This document shows, piece after piece, positions 61,521 through 64,000 of a stretch of 64,000 nt of DNA. Position 1 is the first letter of the stretch; each line of letters starts with the position of its first letter. A model generated the notes under the pieces. It ran no database searches and was not told the DNA's origin. It was given only the letters and a program-made list of their open reading frames with translations. The DNA is taken from positions 1 through 64,000 of the forward strand of contig JAHHGV010000005.1 of assembly GCA_019359695.1 (NCBI GenBank), in the 5' to 3' direction. This stretch comes from Brasilonema angustatum HA4187-MV1. Lineage in GTDB: Bacteria; Cyanobacteriota; Cyanobacteriia; Cyanobacteriales; Nostocaceae. The translations under genes were made by a program, and so were the position numbers.

Positions 61521-61938
61521 TTAAATATTCCAAAATTCCTGTGCCATTGCTTCAATCGTTTTTTCTAGAGAAGGCAAATAGTTTTCAATGACATTCCAAA
61601 CAATCCAATTTTGCAAAAACGTGTTTGTCCGCAGCGTTAGCGCAGCGTGCCCGGAGGGCAGCGAAACGAAGTGGAGCGTAGACCCCGGAGGGGGCTTCCC
61701 GCCAGGGTAGCAATCGCAAACTTCTGGGATTGCTTCACTGCGCTTCGCTCCGTTCGCAATGACAATTCATATCAAGACGATTTTTTGTACAGACTCACAC
61801 ATCACCTGAATATTTCTTAAAACTGCATCTTGGGTTTTAATGTCATTAAAAAATACTTCTTTCCCTTAAGCGTGTATATTGCTTAATTCTGTTGAGACAA
61901 TCCCGAATGTGAATCAGATAAATCCGAGCGTTTTTCAT
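61521..61938 (-). pseudogene. hepT: HepT-like (HEPN, DUF86) toxin gene, disrupted
   Basis: The start (MKNARIYLIHIRDCLNRIKQ) and middle (FFNDIKTQDAVLRNIQVMCE) match HepT, as does the end (NWIVWNVIENYLPSLEKTIE). A frameshift lies near 61868. About 170 bases of GC-rich repeats (roughly 61620-61790) split the C-terminal part. HepT is an RNase toxin of the MntA-HepT module. It is dead here; the ATGA overlap with mntA is kept. Confidence 0.78.
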
Positions 61939-62223
61939 AAAGGAATAGCCTCTTTTAAGACATTATCTTGAATAAAATAATGTAAAGAATTAGTAGTTAC
62001 CACATCAACCTTCCGATTCAACAAGGTTTCTAACTCTTGAACCAAGCCACCAGGAAACCAAGGTGTAATTTTATTCAAGTCATAATCAATCAAAAAATCA
62101 ATATCACTGCTTGGTGTTTCTTCTCCTCTAGCTACGCTACCAAAAATTCGGAGATTATAAGCACCATGTTTAGCAGCAATCTTGAGAATTTCTGCTCGTT
62201 TTTCTTGGAGGAGTTCTTTTCAT
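61935..62223 (-). pseudogene. mntA: MntA-like nucleotidyltransferase antitoxin gene, start broken
   Basis: ILKIAAKHGAYNLRIFGSVA, RGEETPSSDIDFLIDYD and NRKVDVVTTNSLHYF match minimal nucleotidyltransferases with the GSx(10)DxD site. MntA inactivates HepT by adding AMP. One base is missing after the ATG, so the frame does not connect to a start. Overlaps hepT by four bases. Confidence 0.78.
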
Positions 62224-62489
62224 TTCATTTTTCATCTCTCATGATATTATTTTGACATTTCACGAACCTTACAGCGGTTTTCATATGAATAGACTACAAA
62301 TCGTAGCGCTACATTGCTCAGAAAAGTCTATGTGATAGACATTTGAGATAGTGGTGAGCAATGCCCACCTTACAGAAAAACGCTGTATGTGCGTCAGTTT
62401 AGTGGGTTTGGAACTTGAGAAATAAAACTACGGGAAAGAATTAATATAGCTTCGCTAAAATAAAACCACCTGCTGTCACAATATGAACT

Positions 62490-63092
62490 ATGACCTATAC
62501 CCCACCCAAGCTTATCACTTTCGAGCAATTTCTCGTTGAGTATGGGGATAATCCGCGTTACGAACTTATTGACGGAGAATTACGTGACATGGAACCAACT
62601 GGTCCTCATGAAGAAGTTTCAGGAAATATTGCTGGTAGAATTTATACTGAAATTCTTCGTACTCATTTAAACTGGTTGATTCCCAAAACTTGTTTGATTA
62701 AACATCCACGCGCAGAAGCAACAGCATTACGTCCAGATGTCATTGTTTTAGATAAAGAAAAACTCGGTCAAGAACCACTTTGGCAAAAAAAACTTATTAT
62801 TTGTAATGGTAATACTATTAAGCTGGTTGCTGAGGTTGTGAGTACTAATTGGCAAGATGATTATGCAAGAAAAGTTGAAGAATATGCTTTTCTAGAAATA
62901 CCGGAATATTGGATTATAGATTTTCGTGGTTTGGGTGGTTTGCAATTTATCGGTAATCCCAAACAACCTACTTTTACTGTATGTCAATTAGTTAATGGTA
63001 TATATCAGCAGCAACAATATCGCTTGGGAGATAGTATTTATTCTTATTTATTCCCAAATTTAGATCTGAAACTAGATGATATCATGCCATGA
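62490..63092 (+). CDS. Uma2-family (DUF820) putative nuclease
   Basis: 200 residues. The N-terminal MTYTPPKLITFEQFLVEYGD and PRYELIDGELRDMEPTGPHE are typical. The nuclease core reads ALRPDVIVLDKEKLG and LVAEVVSTNWQDDYARKVEE, with Asp, Glu and Lys in the expected places, then IPEYWIIDFRGLGG. Role unknown. It is convergent with and overlaps the AbrB-type gene by 21 bases. Confidence 0.9.
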   Translation: MTYTPPKLITFEQFLVEYGDNPRYELIDGELRDMEPTGPHEEVSGNIAGRIYTEILRTHLNWLIPKTCLIKHPRAEATALRPDVIVLDKEKLGQEPLWQKKLIICNGNTIKLVAEVVSTNWQDDYARKVEEYAFLEIPEYWIIDFRGLGGLQFIGNPKQPTFTVCQLVNGIYQQQQYRLGDSIYSYLFPNLDLKLDDIMP

Positions 63093-63335
63093 TTCCTCTA
63101 TACCCTGACGGATAGCATCATCCATTTCTTCAAGAGTTTTTGGTATGCCTTGGTATTTTAAGCATCCACCAACATCAGCCAATGTGGTTTCTAAAAAAGG
63201 TTTTTTTGGTTTCAGAAGAATTCCGTCACCCATATCAATTGCTATCAGTTCCTGTCCCACTTTCCAGCCATGAGACTTTCGCAATGGTTCGGGAATTATT
63301 ACTTGTCCTTCATTGGATATTTTTGTGATTTCCAT
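63072..63335 (-). CDS. AbrB/MazE-type DNA-binding antitoxin
   Basis: 87 residues. The swapped-hairpin DNA-binding domain is ITKISNEGQVIIPEPLRKSH then GWKVGQELIAIDMGDGILLK, as in SpoVT/AbrB and VapB antitoxins. An acidic C-terminus (TLEEMDDAIRQGIEESW) is the usual toxin-binding tail. No PIN toxin gene follows, so it is an orphan or linked to the overlapping Uma2 gene. Confidence 0.88.
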   Translation of the reverse strand: MEITKISNEGQVIIPEPLRKSHGWKVGQELIAIDMGDGILLKPKKPFLETTLADVGGCLKYQGIPKTLEEMDDAIRQGIEESWHDII

Positions 63336-63768
63336 AATTGAGAGAAGGGAAAATATAATTATCCTGTTGAAATTATAGTAAAAGAAGCGATCGCCGGAGG
63401 CGCAGCTAGCTTAACGCCGGAGGCGCAGCTAGCTTAACTCTTAAGAAACACAGGGAACAGGGAACAGGGAACAGGGAACAGGGAAATGGTGTTTCTTTCA
63501 TTCGTTGGGGGCGTGTAGTCGCGCCCCTTGGGCGCTCAGATCTTGCACCTTACCCATAGTACGCCTTGAACTCAAGTTCAAGGCTAATAATTCAAGTCCG
63601 TTAAAACGGACTAAAAGAGTTACCCAGTCCGTTTTAACGGACTTGAACTTTGAGCCAAGAAATTTATTTCTTGGCAGACGATAATTATGGCGCAAGATTT
63701 GAGTTAACGCCGGAGGCACAGCTAGCTTAACACCATACAGCGAGCACGAAATCAGGAGGTAGAGCTAT
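63336..63768. other. Repeat-dense intergenic region
   Basis: No gene. Contents: two 23-bp units starting CGCCGGAGGCGCAGCTAGCT (63392-63437), a third at 63708-63730, a heptamer array and hairpins such as AAGTCCGTTAAAACGGACTT. The first 23-bp unit begins inside a HIP1 octamer. Confidence 0.75.
63451..63485. repeat. Heptamer tandem repeat (CAGGGAA) x5
   Basis: Five perfect copies. Shorter or degenerate copies occur near 9.08, 33.2, 57.47 and 57.9 kb. Confidence 0.92.
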
Positions 63769-63994
63769 ATGAAAGCCCAAGACTTTGACGAAAAGTTCGA
63801 CAACGGCGAGGACGTAACTTCATACCTTGATCTTTCCACCGTTCGCCGCCCAGGTTATGAGCAGCGGCGGATCAACGTCGATTTCCCGATATGGATGATT
63901 GAAGCACTTGATCGTGAGGCGGCGCGGCGGGAGTGTCACTCGACAGTCGATCATTAAGGTATGGATTGCTCAACGGCTTGAGTACCATTCATAA
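63769..63994 (+). pseudogene. BrnA-like antitoxin with a late frameshift
   Basis: A strong AGGAGG site leads MKAQDFDEKFDNGEDVTSYL and INVDFPIWMIEALDREAARR, the ribbon-helix-helix start of BrnA/CopG-type antitoxins. One extra base in a GC-rich run near 63925 then ends the protein at 62 residues. In the next frame the family C-terminus TRQSIIKVWIAQRLEYHS continues to a stop at 63992. No BrnT toxin is seen upstream; only repeats are there. Confidence 0.75.
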
Positions 63995-64000
63995 TTTCTG

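Noticed and set aside
63498-63719. 73-codon minus-strand frame
   Set aside because: It translates palindromic repeats.

Overview
The window looks like chromosomal DNA of a filamentous, probably heterocyst-forming cyanobacterium (Nostocales; I cannot name the genus). The grounds are a form IB RuBisCO operon (rbcL-rbcX-rbcS) followed by a RuBisCO activase-like gene with a small-subunit-like tail, an SLH-domain porin, abundant HIP1 octamers (GCGATCGC), heptamer and octamer tandem repeats in many intergenic gaps, several families of small palindromic repeats, and many decayed insertion sequences.

Layout. 1-2.0 kb: IS607-type element with serine recombinase and TnpB. 2.0-7.6 kb: Gln/Tyr-rich secreted protein, tRNA-Gln, then rca, rbcS, rbcX and rbcL, all on the minus strand. 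7.6-11.3 kb: acetyltransferase, COP23-like protein, sugar-nucleotide reductase, wrecked IS630. 11.3-21.4 kb: organosulfur island with class II aldolase, SsuD, an ssuE stump, SfnG, SfnB, a porin, DUF1326, DUF2182 and a second, repeat-broken sfnB-like gene. 21.4-28.2 kb: TnpB remnant, fibrillin-like protein, DUF4174, class A beta-lactamase-like protein with a duplicated tail fused to a SET fragment, an Mrr-like nuclease, and fragments of leuA, a PIN protein and an integrase. 28.2-32 kb: leuA, with an IsrB element carrying its omegaRNA region inserted just upstream, then a GntR regulator with a clear operator. 32-40.3 kb: membrane proteins, a frameshifted TauE/SafE exporter with DUF1634, PAP2 phosphatase, fibrillin, creatininase, polyphosphate glucokinase-like protein. 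40.3-47 kb: TetR-HlyD-ABC-permease-permease efflux operon with two matching operators. 47-57.9 kb: M48 protease, Uma2 protein, a c-di-AMP (ydaO-type) riboswitch before a sucrose-phosphate-synthase-like glycosyltransferase, GH57, beta-carbonic anhydrase, small membrane proteins. 58-64 kb: amidohydrolase, cysteine hydrolase, cupin (with a truncated tandem copy), a ruined MntA/HepT pair, Uma2, AbrB-type and BrnA-like antitoxins among dense repeats.

The most striking pattern is that short palindromic repeats of 25, 27 or 29 bases are inserted inside HIP1 octamers. In five genes, deleting the insert rebuilds GCGATCGC exactly and restores a continuous protein. Two inserts keep the frame and add nine residues; three break it. 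The other strong signals are an apparently intact IsrB OMEGA nickase upstream of leuA and the c-di-AMP riboswitch in front of a sucrose-type glycosyltransferase.

All calls come from reading the sequence and recalled family motifs. No similarity search or folding program was run, so gene names are homology-style inferences.
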